In this document: positions 27,448-36,945 of the stretch, in pieces
Layout of the letters: every line of letters starts with the position of its first letter
How positions within the stretch are numbered: position 1 is the first letter of the stretch
Assembly (NCBI RefSeq): GCF_900155615.1
Contig: NZ_FUHT01000002.1
Location: forward strand, 124,001 to 188,000
Reading direction: 5' to 3'
DNA length: 64,000 nt
Source: Massiliimalia massiliensis
Lineage (GTDB): Bacteria > Bacillota > Clostridia > Oscillospirales > Ruminococcaceae
Made by a program: the position numbers and the translations under genes
The notes under the pieces: generated by a model
The model's database searches: none
What the model was told of the DNA's origin: nothing
The model's input: only the letters and a program-made list of their open reading frames with translations

Positions 27448-28068
27448 ATGAAACCGCAAACCATTATCACAATCTCACGCCAATTTGGCAGCGGAGGGCA
27501 CGAGGTCGGCGAGCTGACTGCACAGAAGCTTGCGATCCCCTTCTATGACAAAAAACTGATTGAACTGGCATCCAAAACCAGTGGAATCCACCAGTCCCAT
27601 TTTGAAAACGCAGAGGAAAATCCGCCGACAAGCTTCCTCTACTCCCTTTCCATGGCGGCCAGCGCAGCCAATCCCTTTACCGGTTATTCGGACTTTACCC
27701 TTTCTGACCAGATTTTTAATGCACAGGCAAATGCCGTGCGGAAGGCGGCAAACGAAGGAGCTTGTGTAATTGTCGGCCGCTGTGCCGATTCTATCCTGCA
27801 GGAATATCCGGACTGCCTGCACGTCTATATCCACGCGCCTCTGGAGGATCGGATCAAACGGATTATGCAACAATTCGATACGGACGAAAAGCATGCTAAA
27901 GAGATGATCGCCAAAACTGATAAAAAAAGAAAAAGCTATTATCAGTTTTACGCCAATGACTATTGGGGTAATGCAGACCGCTACCACCTCTGTCTTGACA
28001 GCGGAAATCTCGGCACAGAGCTGTGTGCGCAGATTATTATGAAAGCTGCCATGCGCGGGGAAGAATAA
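27448..28068 (+). CDS. Cytidylate kinase-like family protein
   Basis: 206 aa. P-loop variant ISRQFGSGGHEVG, then YDKKLIELA, and RCADSILQEY. The family resembles CMP kinase but is found beside the true cmk in many clostridia; its substrate is unproven. SD AAAGGAGG. 72 bp ahead of the HD hydrolase gene, so possibly co-transcribed. Confidence 0.85.
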   Translation: MKPQTIITISRQFGSGGHEVGELTAQKLAIPFYDKKLIELASKTSGIHQSHFENAEENPPTSFLYSLSMAASAANPFTGYSDFTLSDQIFNAQANAVRKAANEGACVIVGRCADSILQEYPDCLHVYIHAPLEDRIKRIMQQFDTDEKHAKEMIAKTDKKRKSYYQFYANDYWGNADRYHLCLDSGNLGTELCAQIIMKAAMRGEE

Positions 28069-28140
28069 TGGACGGACACCCAGTTCAAATCTGTAAGAAA
28101 GGAAGCGCTTTCGCCTTGTTGAAAGCCTGAGATTACGGCC

Positions 28141-28641
28141 ATGAACAGAGAAAGGCTCAACACACTTGCCTTCCAGATGGTTCGGTATGAGCAGGGTGCG
28201 CCGCATCGCGTTCAGCACCTTTTAAAGGTTCACAGTTTCGCCAAGCTGATTGGGGAAGCTTCCGGTCTGGAGGAAAAAAAGCTGGAAACACTGGAGGCCG
28301 CGGCACTGGTGCATGACATCGGAATTCGCCCCAGTCTGGAAAAATATCAGCATGAGACAGGGCATCTCCAGGAAATTGAAGGGCCGCCGGCAGCCGGGGA
28401 ACTATTATCCGAGCTGGAATTTGAACCCGAACTAATCGACCGGGTCTGTTATCTTGTCGGGCATCACCATACCTATACCGACATCGACGGATTGGATTAT
28501 CAGATTTTGGTGGAAGCAGATTTTCTGGTCAATATCTTTGAGGCAAAGCTCGGGAAGGATGAGATTCGCTCTATCCGTGAAAAAATATTTCGTACAAAAT
28601 CAGGAACAGACCTTCTGGATCTGATGTTCCTGCCGGAATAA
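28141..28641 (+). CDS. HD-domain phosphohydrolase
   Basis: 166 aa. The HD metal-site pattern is complete: QHLLKVH, LVHDIG, GHHHTY and an Asp in VEADFLVN. It probably hydrolyses a nucleotide or phosphate ester; the substrate cannot be told. Only a weak SD precedes the ATG. Confidence 0.85.
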   Translation: MNRERLNTLAFQMVRYEQGAPHRVQHLLKVHSFAKLIGEASGLEEKKLETLEAAALVHDIGIRPSLEKYQHETGHLQEIEGPPAAGELLSELEFEPELIDRVCYLVGHHHTYTDIDGLDYQILVEADFLVNIFEAKLGKDEIRSIREKIFRTKSGTDLLDLMFLPE

Positions 28642-28643
28642 GC

Positions 28644-28681
28644 AAAACAGCGTCCTGCAAATTTTTGCAGGACGCTGTTTT
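28644..28681. terminator. Bidirectional terminator between the HD gene and glpK
   Basis: AAAACAGCGTCCTGCAA pairs perfectly with TTGCAGGACGCTGTTTT (17 bp) around a 4-nt loop. Confidence 0.88.
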
Positions 28682-28697
28682 GTTCTATTTATAAAGC

Positions 28698-30179
28698 TTA
28701 CTTAAACATTTTGGTACATTCTACCGCTGTTTTCCATTTTGAGGTGAGCCGTTCTACTTCTTCCTTATCCATCTTTGGCTCATAGGTCATCCCCAGATTC
28801 CAGCTCTGCTTCACATCGTCAAGATCCTTCCAGAATCCGACCGCCAGCCCTGCCAGGAACGCAGCGCCAACCGCCGTTGTTTCACTTACTATCGGACGAT
28901 GGAGCGGAATGCCCAAAATATCTGACTGGAACTGCATAAGCAGATGGTCGGCAGAGGCGCCGCCGTCTACTTTCAAGGCTTTGACAGCAATTCCGGTATC
29001 TTCTACCATCGCGTCAATCACGTCCTTTGTCTGATAGGCAATCGACTCCTCAGCGGCGCGGATAATGTGATTGCGGTTCGTCCCACGGGTCAGGCCGAAG
29101 ATCGTCCCGCGCGCATACATATCCCAGTGCGGAGCACCCATTCCGGTAAAGGCAGGCACAATATAGACGCCGCCGTTGTCTTTTACCTTGGAGGCAAAAT
29201 ATTCCGTATCACGGGAATCTCCAATCAGCCGCAGCCCGTCGCGCAGCCACTGGATAACAGCTCCTCCGACAAATACGCTTCCCTCCACCGCATAGGAAAC
29301 CTGATCGCCCACGCTGGCGGCAATCGTTGTCAACAGTCCTTTTTTGCTCAGAACCGGTTTATCTCCAATATTCATCAGGGTAAAGCAGCCGGTTCCATAT
29401 GTATTCTTCGCATCGCCTTTATGGAAGCAGGCCTGGCCGAACAGAGCAGCCTGCTGGTCTCCTGCAATCCCGCAAATCGGCACTTCGACGCCCTGAATAT
29501 TCACAGTCCCATAGATTTCGCTGCTGCTCTTGACTTCCGGCAGCATCGATTTCGGAATGTCCAGCTCTTCCAGAATCTTTTCGTCCCAGCAAAGGCGGTT
29601 GATATCAAACAGCATTGTCCGGGAGGCATTAGTATAATCGGTAACGTGGACTGCCCCTTCTGTCATCTTCCAAATCAGCCAGGTATCCACTGTGCCGAAC
29701 AGCAGCTCGCCCCTCTGTGCTTTTTCGCGGGCGCCTTCAACATGATCCAGAATCCATTTAATTTTTGTGCCGGAGAAATAAGCGTCAATCAACAGCCCGG
29801 TGCTCTGCTGGATATAATCTGTCAGCCCTCGGTTTTTCAGATCCTCGCAGATCTCCGAGGTTCTGCGGCACTGCCACACAATTGCATTGTAAATGGGGTT
29901 TCCGGTTTCCTTGTCCCAGATAATCGCCGTCTCACGCTGGTTGGTGATCCCAATTCCCGCAATCTCTTCCGGCTTGATATCTCCGCGCAGAATCGTCTCG
30001 GTCAGCACGCCGTATTGGGACACGTAAATGTCCATCGGACGCTGCTCAACCCATCCGGACTGCGGAAAAATCTGCGGAAATTCTTTCTGAGCCAGAGAAA
30101 TGATATTCAAATCCCGGTCAAAAACAATACAGCGGGAACTCGTTGTTCCCTGGTCCAAAGCAACAATGTATTTTTTCAT
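28698..30179 (-). CDS. glpK: Glycerol kinase
   Basis: 493 aa, normal length. FGGY kinase with DQGTTSSRC at the N-terminus, GITNQRE and a [10 protein letters not shown] motif. It makes glycerol 3-phosphate from glycerol and ATP. SD AGGAGG. It lies 31 bp behind glpP, implying one transcript. No facilitator gene (glpF) is adjacent. Confidence 0.96.
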   Translation of the reverse strand: MKKYIVALDQGTTSSRCIVFDRDLNIISLAQKEFPQIFPQSGWVEQRPMDIYVSQYGVLTETILRGDIKPEEIAGIGITNQRETAIIWDKETGNPIYNAIVWQCRRTSEICEDLKNRGLTDYIQQSTGLLIDAYFSGTKIKWILDHVEGAREKAQRGELLFGTVDTWLIWKMTEGAVHVTDYTNASRTMLFDINRLCWDEKILEELDIPKSMLPEVKSSSEIYGTVNIQGVEVPICGIAGDQQAALFGQACFHKGDAKNTYGTGCFTLMNIGDKPVLSKKGLLTTIAASVGDQVSYAVEGSVFVGGAVIQWLRDGLRLIGDSRDTEYFASKVKDNGGVYIVPAFTGMGAPHWDMYARGTIFGLTRGTNRNHIIRAAEESIAYQTKDVIDAMVEDTGIAVKALKVDGGASADHLLMQFQSDILGIPLHRPIVSETTAVGAAFLAGLAVGFWKDLDDVKQSWNLGMTYEPKMDKEEVERLTSKWKTAVECTKMFK

Positions 30180-30210
30180 ATCAGAATCCTCCTTCTGGTT
30201 CTACGACTAC

Positions 30211-30777
30211 TTAACTGCCCCAGATATCGCTCAAGGTAGTAGATACCGCAAGCGCACCGGCACTCAGGGCATTAATCACATCCTCTTTATCGGTGATCAG
30301 CCCGCCGGCAATCAAGGGCACTTCCATTTCGCTTGCAAGCTTGCGGATGATTTTCGGCATAACCCCCGGCAAAACCTCCACAAGGTCGGCAAGGCCCAGT
30401 GAAATGTGCTTTTGGATATTCTCAAACGCCCGCGAATCCAGGACAAAAAAACGCTGAATGGTAATCAGCCCCGCCTCTTTTGAAGCCTTCACCAGCGCCG
30501 GCTTAGTGGAGATCACCCCGTCCGCCCGCGTCATCTGCTTAATAAAATCCACTGCAACCGGCTTGTTTTCCAGACCTTCTATCAGGTCGACGTGGATGAT
30601 CGCAATTTTTCCAGCGTCTTTTAAGCGCGAGGCAATCGCGGCAATGTTACAGATATCCCCATACAGCACAAACACGACCTGGCATTCCGATTTCAATGCA
30701 AGGCGAAGCTCCTCATCATTCTTTATCGCTGCAATAATCGGCATTTCTTCCAGTGCTTTGATCATCTGCTTGAGCAT
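30211..30777 (-). CDS. glpP: Glycerol-3-phosphate-responsive antiterminator GlpP
   Basis: About 188 aa TIM-barrel-like protein: IIAAIKNDEEL, FVLYGDICNI, IHVDLIEGL, DGVISTKP and GGLITDKEDV. In Bacillus, GlpP binds glycerol 3-phosphate and the leader of glp mRNAs to prevent termination. No terminator/antiterminator pair is obvious in the 100-base leader here, so its targets may lie elsewhere. ATG at 30777 follows AGGTGG; a frame extension to 30825 lacks similarity. Confidence 0.9.
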   Translation of the reverse strand: MLKQMIKALEEMPIIAAIKNDEELRLALKSECQVVFVLYGDICNIAAIASRLKDAGKIAIIHVDLIEGLENKPVAVDFIKQMTRADGVISTKPALVKASKEAGLITIQRFFVLDSRAFENIQKHISLGLADLVEVLPGVMPKIIRKLASEMEVPLIAGGLITDKEDVINALSAGALAVSTTLSDIWGS

Positions 30778-30879
30778 ACCGCCACCTGTATCCCTTCCGC
30801 CAAATACAAAAAAACGATACAACAAACACGCATAAAGTGCTGTGCATCGCTCTCCTACTCTTGCCTACTTTACCCTAAT

Positions 30880-30908
30880 AGTATACCAAAACCGGCCTAA
30901 AATGACAA
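30880..30908 (-). promoter_or_regulatory. Promoter of glpP-glpK
   Basis: On the minus strand TTGTCA (30903-30908), a 17-bp spacer and TATACT (30880-30885). Confidence 0.72.
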
Positions 30909-31000
30909 TTCACAAATTCCATAAGATTTTGCGCAAGTTCTAGAGGATTTATCTAAAAACCCAGGTGAATTTTCAGAACAGTTTATTAAACCTAAAAATA

Positions 31001-31023
31001 AAACCGCCCAAAATGGGCGGTTT
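31001..31023 (-). terminator. Terminator after the zinc-ribbon gene
   Basis: AAACCGCCCA and TGGGCGGTTT, 3-nt loop, followed on the minus strand by TTTTATTTTT. Confidence 0.85.
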
Positions 31024-31035
31024 ACTGCGAACTTA

Positions 31036-31311
31036 TTATTCGCCTCTCATTTTTGCGAAGCATTCACTGCAATAAACAGGGCGATCTTCTCTCGGTTTGA
31101 ACGGAACTTTTGCTTCTGCACCACAGGATGCACAAGTAGCTGTGTACATTTCTCTCTGAGCCTTATTTGCATTTTTGCGGGCCATACGGCAGTCTTTACA
31201 TCTCTGAGGTTCGTTTTCAAAGCCTCTTTCAGCGTAAAATTCCTGTTCGCCGGCAGTAAATACAAATTCGTTTCCACACTCTTTGCACACTAATGTTTTG
31301 TCTTCGTACAT
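31036..31311 (-). CDS. Double zinc-ribbon protein
   Basis: About 91 aa. Two zinc ribbons: CKECG with CKDC, and CASCG with CSEC, joined by a basic helix (RMARKNANKAQRE). The family (PF13451-like) is widespread in clostridia with unknown function. ATG at 31311 has GAGG nine bases ahead; a longer frame to 31422 overlaps the leader. Downstream of the sigH-like gene on the same strand. Confidence 0.82.
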   Translation of the reverse strand: MYEDKTLVCKECGNEFVFTAGEQEFYAERGFENEPQRCKDCRMARKNANKAQREMYTATCASCGAEAKVPFKPREDRPVYCSECFAKMRGE

Positions 31312-31430
31312 AAATAACAACCTCGCTTGGTCTAAAATATTTTTGCCCGTTAACGGACTCAAACCGTCACCTTTGATTTGCACAACGCTCTGTTTTAAGC
31401 TATCAGGGCATAATTTCAGCAAATTACCTC

Positions 31431-32015
31431 TTACTTCAAGAATACCGTTTTAAGCTTTCTTCGTACGCGTTGCAGCGCATTGTCAACCGACTTCTGCGAG
31501 GAGCCAAGCAGCGTGGAAATCTGTGCATAGTTATTTCCCTCGAGATAAGAAAACAGTACATTCTTTTCAAATTCGGAGAGGTTCACCTCAATCTGGCCGA
31601 GCATTACGCGATACCCTTCCTGATCAATATAGAGATCCTCCGGATTTTCCTGAACGGCAATTTCTCTTGCATCGTCAATCGAAACTGCATCCTTCAGCAA
31701 TCTTGCCTTTTTTGTATTCCGTTTTTGCAGTGAGCTGCGGATAGAATTTTCCACACACCGGTCGGCAAAGGTAGAAAATTTCACTTCCTTAGCCGGATCG
31801 TAAAACCGCACCGCATTCAGCAGCGCCATCAACGCTTCCTGCTTCATATCGTCCCGCTCGGAAGACCATCCAATATAATGATCCAGCTTCCGGTCAATCA
31901 ATCCCAGATATCTGGAGATTAAAAAAACCAGGCTGGCATTATCACCCTGCCGGTAAGCCTTCACCAAGCTTTCGTCTCCGGGCTGAGCCAAAGGGCCTTC
32001 TTGAAAGGAACTCAT
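31431..32015 (-). CDS. sigH: SigH-type (Spo0H-like) RNA polymerase sigma factor
   Basis: About 194 aa. Region 2 shows LISRYLGLIDRKL, DDMKQEALMALLNAVRFYD and FSTFADRCVENSIRS. Region 4 contains YAQISTLLGSSQKSVDNALQR. SigH drives early sporulation genes; family identity rests on the region 2 and 4 pattern, and other sigma-70 family paralogues are possible. The start at 32015 (MSSFQEG) is preferred over an open frame to 32201, which would pass through its own promoter. Confidence 0.85.
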   Translation of the reverse strand: MSSFQEGPLAQPGDESLVKAYRQGDNASLVFLISRYLGLIDRKLDHYIGWSSERDDMKQEALMALLNAVRFYDPAKEVKFSTFADRCVENSIRSSLQKRNTKKARLLKDAVSIDDAREIAVQENPEDLYIDQEGYRVMLGQIEVNLSEFEKNVLFSYLEGNNYAQISTLLGSSQKSVDNALQRVRRKLKTVFLK

Positions 32016-32049
32016 GAACCACACTACTCCAACTTCGAATCTAGTACCT

Positions 32050-32078
32050 ATCATACCTTGATTTTTGCACATTGTCAA
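32050..32078 (-). promoter_or_regulatory. Promoter of the sigH-like gene
   Basis: Minus strand consensus TTGACA (32073-32078), 17-bp spacer, TATGAT (32050-32055); one of the best sigma-A promoters in the window. Confidence 0.8.
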
Positions 32079-32198
32079 GCATTTTTTAGAGAATGTTTTA
32101 TTTTTTTGTATACATATAACAAATAGCGACAAAATTTTTTCTTTTCCCATTATTTTTTTATTTCTTTTCGTACAGAAGGCGCTGCGTGTTAAAGCAAG

Positions 32199-32226
32199 CA
32201 ATTATCGTGCAGGCGCACGATAATTG
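32199..32226. promoter_or_regulatory. 12-bp inverted repeat upstream of the isomerase-like gene
   Basis: CAATTATCGTGC - AGGC - GCACGATAATTG, perfect arms. It lies in the 396-bp gap between the divergent sigH-like and isomerase genes. No T run follows, so an operator is more likely than a terminator. The remaining A/T-rich gap holds no gene I can see. Confidence 0.5.
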
Positions 32227-32411
32227 TGTAAACTATACATAGAAATCAAAGTTGTACTTTCAAGTAATTGCATTTAATTAACAAATTATGAATCATTTTT
32301 CGGTCTTTTTGTCCACTTTTTCATCATTATATTTATTCATTTTGTGTAATAGACATCCCGTTCGTTTCATGATATCATTAACTTATCAAAATCTCTAAGG
32401 AGGAACAGACA

Positions 32412-33902
32412 ATGTTTCAGAATAATGTACCTGACGTCCATCTCGGAATTGTCGCTGTCAGCCGCGACTGCTTCCCAATGGAGCTCTCAGAAAACCGCAG
32501 AAAAGCTGTCGTAGCAACTTATAAAGAAAAAGGGAAAGAAATCTACGAATGTCCAGTGGTGATCGAAAATGAAGCCGACGCTGTAAAAGCCGCGGAGGAT
32601 CTGCTCGCCAACGGAGTCAATGCCACCGTCGTTTACCTCGGAAATTTCGGCCCGGAAACGCCGGAAACGATCTTTGCCCAGAAATTCGGCGGCCCGGTTA
32701 TGTACGCCGCCGCCGCGGAAGAAACCCAAGAAAACCTGATTGACGGACGCGGTGACGCCTACTGCGGGATGCTCAATGCAAGCTACAATCTCGGCATCCG
32801 CAGCATTAAGGCGTATATCCCGGAATATCCGGTTGGAACCGCTTCCGAAATCTGTGACATGATGGACGATTTTATTCCAGTCGCCCGTACAGCAATCGGG
32901 TTGAGCGGTCTCAAGATCATCGCTTTCGGCCCGCGTCCAAACGACTTCCTCGCCTGCAATGCGCCGATTAAAAAGCTGTTTGACCTTGGTGTGGAAATTG
33001 AAGAGAACTCCGAGCTCGACCTTTTGGTCGCTGTAAAGGAGCATGACAATGATCCGAGAATCCCAGCCGTTGTTGCCGACATGGAAAAAGAACTGGGCGC
33101 CGGAAACAAAATGCCTACCCTGCTCCCAAAACTGGCTCAGTTTGAACTAACTCTGCTGGATTGGGCTGAAGCGCATAAAGGCTCCAGAAAATATGTCGCG
33201 TTTGCAAATAAATGCTGGCCGGCTTTCCAGACTCAATTTGGGTTCTGCCCATGCTATGTCAACAGCCGCTTAACCGGACGCGGAATTCCCGTTTCCTGTG
33301 AAGTTGATATCTATGGCGCTTTGAGCGAATATATTGGCCTGTGCGCTTCTGAAGACGTTGTTACCCTTCTGGATATCAATAACAGTGTTCCGGCTGACAT
33401 GTACTTAGAATCCATCAAGGATCAATACTGCTATACCCATAAGGATACCTTTATGGGCTTCCACTGCGGAAACACCAATGCTGGCAAGCTTTCTGAATAT
33501 GAGATGAAATACCAGCTCATTCAGCACCGCTGCCTGGAACCGGACAAAGAACCGGACGTCAGCCGCGGTACACTGGAGGGGAATCTTCTGCCAGGCCCAA
33601 TTACCTTCTTCCGCTTGCAGGGAACCGCAGAAGGCGGTCTGAAATCCTATGTGGCTGAAGGAGAAATCCTGCCGGTTGCTCCTCGTTCCTTCGGCGGGAT
33701 CGGCGTCTTCGCCATTCCGGAAATGGGACGTTTCTACCGTCATGTACTGATCGCAAAACGTTATCCGCATCACGGCGCTGTTGCGTTTGGCCATTTTGGC
33801 AAGGCGATCTTCAATATTATGAAATATCTGGGCGTTGAAGATGTTGCATTTAACCAGCCAAAAGGCGTTTACTATCCGACAGAAAACCCATTTGAAAACT
33901 AG
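32412..33902 (+). CDS. L-fucose/L-arabinose isomerase family protein
   Basis: 496 aa. Domains and order follow FucI/AraA-type isomerases: an N-terminal Rossmann-like part, then CEVDIYGALSEYIG, HCGNTNAGKLS and a C-terminal beta-barrel with FFRLQGTAEGG and HHGAVAFGH. Such enzymes interconvert aldoses and ketoses with Mn2+. Substrate not identifiable from sequence. Well spaced SD AAGGAGG. Isolated gene; the nearby MFS transporter (34897-36135) might supply the sugar, but that is conjecture. Confidence 0.85.
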   Translation: MFQNNVPDVHLGIVAVSRDCFPMELSENRRKAVVATYKEKGKEIYECPVVIENEADAVKAAEDLLANGVNATVVYLGNFGPETPETIFAQKFGGPVMYAAAAEETQENLIDGRGDAYCGMLNASYNLGIRSIKAYIPEYPVGTASEICDMMDDFIPVARTAIGLSGLKIIAFGPRPNDFLACNAPIKKLFDLGVEIEENSELDLLVAVKEHDNDPRIPAVVADMEKELGAGNKMPTLLPKLAQFELTLLDWAEAHKGSRKYVAFANKCWPAFQTQFGFCPCYVNSRLTGRGIPVSCEVDIYGALSEYIGLCASEDVVTLLDINNSVPADMYLESIKDQYCYTHKDTFMGFHCGNTNAGKLSEYEMKYQLIQHRCLEPDKEPDVSRGTLEGNLLPGPITFFRLQGTAEGGLKSYVAEGEILPVAPRSFGGIGVFAIPEMGRFYRHVLIAKRYPHHGAVAFGHFGKAIFNIMKYLGVEDVAFNQPKGVYYPTENPFEN

Positions 33903-33915
33903 TCTTTCCTAAAAT

Positions 33916-33959
33916 AAAGCAGGGCCCCGGACGGTTTTGACTGTCCGGGGTCCTGCTTT
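33916..33959 (+). terminator. Terminator after the isomerase-like gene
   Basis: AAGCAGGGCCCCGGACGGT pairs with CTGTCCGGGGTCCTGCTTT (two G-U type pairs), 4-nt loop. Confidence 0.8.
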
Positions 33960-34062
33960 ATGAAGTTCTTAAATGAATGACGAAACTCTATTTTGTATCC
34001 AATGCGTGCCCTGCCGCGCCTTTAACAAAGTCAGGCGGAATTGGGCAGGCTGTTTTGGATTT

Positions 34063-34800
34063 CTATAATGTAATATAATTCCGGTTGGCATATCCGGTAA
34101 TCCCGTCTGCCTCAATCACATACCAGTCATTCCAGGTTCCAAAGATGACCACCGTCTGTCCCTTATACACCTTCCCGACAATCGGGGAATTCACATCAGG
34201 CCTGCTCCGAATATTGAGCGGCGTATCCTGCGTTGTAACAATCCCAACGACCGGTATCTGCGGCGGGATAAACGGGATATCAAAGTATTCCGTCAAAGAA
34301 AGCACCACGTTTTCCGCAATAGCTTGGATATGGTTTTTAATCCACTGTGCGTCCTGGTAATTGTCATGGTAAGCAAATTCAATCAGCACCGCCGGCGCTC
34401 TGGTTTTCAGAACCTCGCCGAGATAATCGGTAGTCAGAGCGCGCACAAGCTCTGGTTTAGGATAAATCTTTTTCAGATTATTGGCAATGATATCCGCAGC
34501 CCGTTTTCCGTTTACGCTGTTCGCGCTGTAATATACCTCCGCTCCCTGGCGCTGACCCGCCATGGATTCCGGCGAGGCGTTGGAATGAAGCGCCACGTGC
34601 AGATCAAAGTTTCCGGCATTTGACGCGCGGATAGAAGAAGCCGCCGTCATATCCGGCGTATTGCGGACATACTGTATTCCGCTGGATCGAAGATAGGGAA
34701 TCATCGCGTCCGCGATCAGGTTCATATAATATTCCTCTGTTCCCCCGATGATGTACTGGTTCCACTCCTGAGTGGAAGGACTCAAATAAATGATTGGCAT
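34063..34800 (-). CDS. N-acetylmuramoyl-L-alanine amidase with SH3 domain
   Basis: About 245 aa, no signal peptide. Amidase_3 domain (1-175) with LHVALHSNAS and the catalytic glutamate in VLIEFAYHDN; a C-terminal SH3b domain (about 185-245) with LNIRSRPDVNSPIVGKVYKG. It cleaves the sugar-peptide bond of peptidoglycan; without a signal peptide it may act in the mother cell during sporulation or on release by lysis. ATG at 34800 follows AAAGGAGG. Confidence 0.9.
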   Translation of the reverse strand: MPIIYLSPSTQEWNQYIIGGTEEYYMNLIADAMIPYLRSSGIQYVRNTPDMTAASSIRASNAGNFDLHVALHSNASPESMAGQRQGAEVYYSANSVNGKRAADIIANNLKKIYPKPELVRALTTDYLGEVLKTRAPAVLIEFAYHDNYQDAQWIKNHIQAIAENVVLSLTEYFDIPFIPPQIPVVGIVTTQDTPLNIRSRPDVNSPIVGKVYKGQTVVIFGTWNDWYVIEADGITGYANRNYITL

Positions 34801-34863
34801 AAAATCCTCCTTTTTCCTGTACACAGGTCTTTTTATATCCTATGCAAAACAGGCAAAAAAAGA

Positions 34864-34896
34864 TCAGGAGATGCACTTTATTCGTGCATCTCCTGA
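34864..34896 (-). terminator. Terminator of the MFS gene
   Basis: TCAGGAGATGCAC pairs with GTGCATCTCCTGA; TTTTTTT follows on the minus strand. Confidence 0.85.
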
Positions 34897-36135
34897 TTAT
34901 TCTTCTATTGCTTTCTCTTTACGGAAAAATATCACACCAATCAAAAGCGCCATCGGGAAGATAATAGCTGCCAGCAGCCCGCATTTTAAGCCGATCTGCG
35001 CCATCGCCTGGCCGGTCTGTTCACTCAGGCCTGCCGCAAGAGTAGTTTTCTGCGCCAGATCAGACACAACGCCGGCAATCCAGGGGCCTACTGACCCGCC
35101 TATATCGCCGAACACCGCCATCATACCGAACATCACCGTCCCACCCCTCGGGAAAGCGGCTGCGGCCATGCTAAATGTACCCGGCCACATCAGACTCACG
35201 GACAGTCCGCAGAAGGCGCATCCCAATAAGGAAAATACCGGAAGCAGTGCAAAAATAGTGACAGCATAGCAGATCACGCAAAGTCCGCCGCAGATGGTTA
35301 AAGCCTTTTTCAGGTCGATGCGGTGGCCAAGGATTCCATATGCAGCCCGTCCAATCCCCATCAAGACGGCAAACAAGCACGGCCCCAGCAAATCGCCCAG
35401 AACCTTGGAAACGCCTAGCCCTTCCTCCGCGAATAGGGATGACCACTGCGACATGGTCAGTTCACTTGCACCCGCGCACATCATCAGAAGAAGAACCAGC
35501 AGGAACATCTTCGATTTCCGCAGCTCCTTCCAGGACATCAGCTTTTCCGCCTCTTCCGGCTGGATTAGCGGAATCCTCATGAAGCGGAACATATTGTAAA
35601 ACGGAACCACCGCCCAAACAATCGGGAGCAGGAACCACCAATCATTCCCGATCAAACGAATGACTAATGTGGAGATTAGTACGACTCCCATCTGTCCCCA
35701 GCAGTAAAACGAATGCAGCAGGCTCATTGCCGAGGCTTTTGCATCGCCGGGGAGAGATTCTACAATCGGGCTCACCAAAACCTCGATAAACCCGCCTCCC
35801 ATCGCGTAAATAACTACCGCAATCACCAGCCCGAAATAAGGGGAAGGCAGCAGCATCGGCAGGGTTCCCAGCAATACCAATCCCAGAGTGCAGAACAAAT
35901 GCGCCCAGACTGTGCAGAAACGGTATCCGACCCGATCGGTAATCTTGACCGCAATGAAATCAGCCGCGATCTGCGTCCCGAAATTGATGAGCACCAGACG
36001 CCCAACCTCTTCATAGGAAAGGGAAAAACTCGTCTGAAAAATAATAAACAGCAGCGGAGCCAGGTTATTGACAATTGCCTGGCTGATATATCCTATATAG
36101 CAGGAATGCAGGGTGCTTTTGTAATTTGGTTTCAT
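34897..36135 (-). CDS. Major facilitator superfamily transporter (FHS sugar-type)
   Basis: 412 aa with 12 predicted membrane helices. The N-terminal half resembles sugar/proton symporters of the FucP-like FHS group (GGGFIEVLVSPIVESL, LLHSFYCWGQ). The substrate cannot be read from sequence. Single gene. Confidence 0.82.
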   Translation of the reverse strand: MKPNYKSTLHSCYIGYISQAIVNNLAPLLFIIFQTSFSLSYEEVGRLVLINFGTQIAADFIAVKITDRVGYRFCTVWAHLFCTLGLVLLGTLPMLLPSPYFGLVIAVVIYAMGGGFIEVLVSPIVESLPGDAKASAMSLLHSFYCWGQMGVVLISTLVIRLIGNDWWFLLPIVWAVVPFYNMFRFMRIPLIQPEEAEKLMSWKELRKSKMFLLVLLLMMCAGASELTMSQWSSLFAEEGLGVSKVLGDLLGPCLFAVLMGIGRAAYGILGHRIDLKKALTICGGLCVICYAVTIFALLPVFSLLGCAFCGLSVSLMWPGTFSMAAAAFPRGGTVMFGMMAVFGDIGGSVGPWIAGVVSDLAQKTTLAAGLSEQTGQAMAQIGLKCGLLAAIIFPMALLIGVIFFRKEKAIEE

Positions 36136-36173
36136 GGTTTGAAGTTCCTTTGCTCTGTATTATAATTTTATGT

Positions 36174-36848
36174 TTAGAATAAAATGGATACAATTCCCAA
36201 GACCCACCAGAGGACAGAAACGACCAGAAAAATAATGCTCAGTACCAGGCCTGCTGTAGCCTGGCCGCGTTTAGTCGATTTTCTTCCTGTAATTCCAGTA
36301 ATAATTCCCATGACGGTTATAATTACGCCAAGCAGCGGAACCAGCCATGCCACGATACCCACTAGACCCAAAACCAGTGAGGTTGTCGCTTTTCCGGTTG
36401 GATTGTGTACTATCGGCTGTGGTACCGCCTGATAAGGAGCCGGCGCACTGGGTGCATATCCCATTGCAGGAGGGGTCATACTCTGCTGTGCCTGCAATGG
36501 CACTGCCTGGCCATTTTGCTGCTGAAGAAGTTGAATCAATGTCATCACCCGGCTCTTAAGCTGTTCCTTAATCGCAAAGCCCCAAAAGCCGTCCAATCCC
36601 ATCTCTCCGCAATAAACGCCCGGAAGAATGGCAAATTTCAGCCACGCCTCTAGGTGCACCTGTCCGGCATAATAGCTCACCTTGATAAATTGCGGCGCCG
36701 CCAGCATTCCAATTCCTTTTTTCCAGACCCTTTCCCCGTTATAATCGGTCAGTTGAAAGCCTTCCTTGGCGAAAAAATCGGTCAGAATAAATCCGACAAA
36801 TTCCTCCGGCTGGTTCACCTGGAATTCAGCCACAAAACGTTTTCCCAT
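36174..36848 (-). CDS. DUF4190-like membrane protein
   Basis: About 224 aa. A soluble N-terminal domain (1-105), a Gln/Pro/Ala-rich linker (about 115-150) and a C-terminal pair of membrane helices with a GKATTSLVLGLVGIVAW start, typical of DUF4190. Function unknown. ATG at 36848 has a perfect AAAGGAGG; an extension to 36902 is rejected on this ground. Confidence 0.8.
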   Translation of the reverse strand: MGKRFVAEFQVNQPEEFVGFILTDFFAKEGFQLTDYNGERVWKKGIGMLAAPQFIKVSYYAGQVHLEAWLKFAILPGVYCGEMGLDGFWGFAIKEQLKSRVMTLIQLLQQQNGQAVPLQAQQSMTPPAMGYAPSAPAPYQAVPQPIVHNPTGKATTSLVLGLVGIVAWLVPLLGVIITVMGIITGITGRKSTKRGQATAGLVLSIIFLVVSVLWWVLGIVSILF

Positions 36849-36917
36849 CTCATCTCCTCCTTTTCTCTTTTCTATTGTATAGAAAAGAAAACCCATTGTC
36901 AAAGGGAAAATGAAAAA

Positions 36918-36943
36918 CCTCCCGGTTTTTCATTTTCGGGAGG
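36918..36943 (-). terminator. Terminator of the feoB remnant
   Basis: CCTCCCG and CGGGAGG with an 12-nt loop; TTTTTCATTTT follows on the minus strand. Three bases past the stop codon. Confidence 0.7.
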
Positions 36944-36945
36944 CT

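Noticed and set aside
28944-30239. 431-codon open frame opposite glpK
   Set aside because: Same reason: shadow of glpK, with no start signals or motifs.
30778-30879. A GlpP-controlled terminator/antiterminator in the glpP-glpK leader
   Set aside because: No convincing hairpin with a T run is present between the promoter and glpP.
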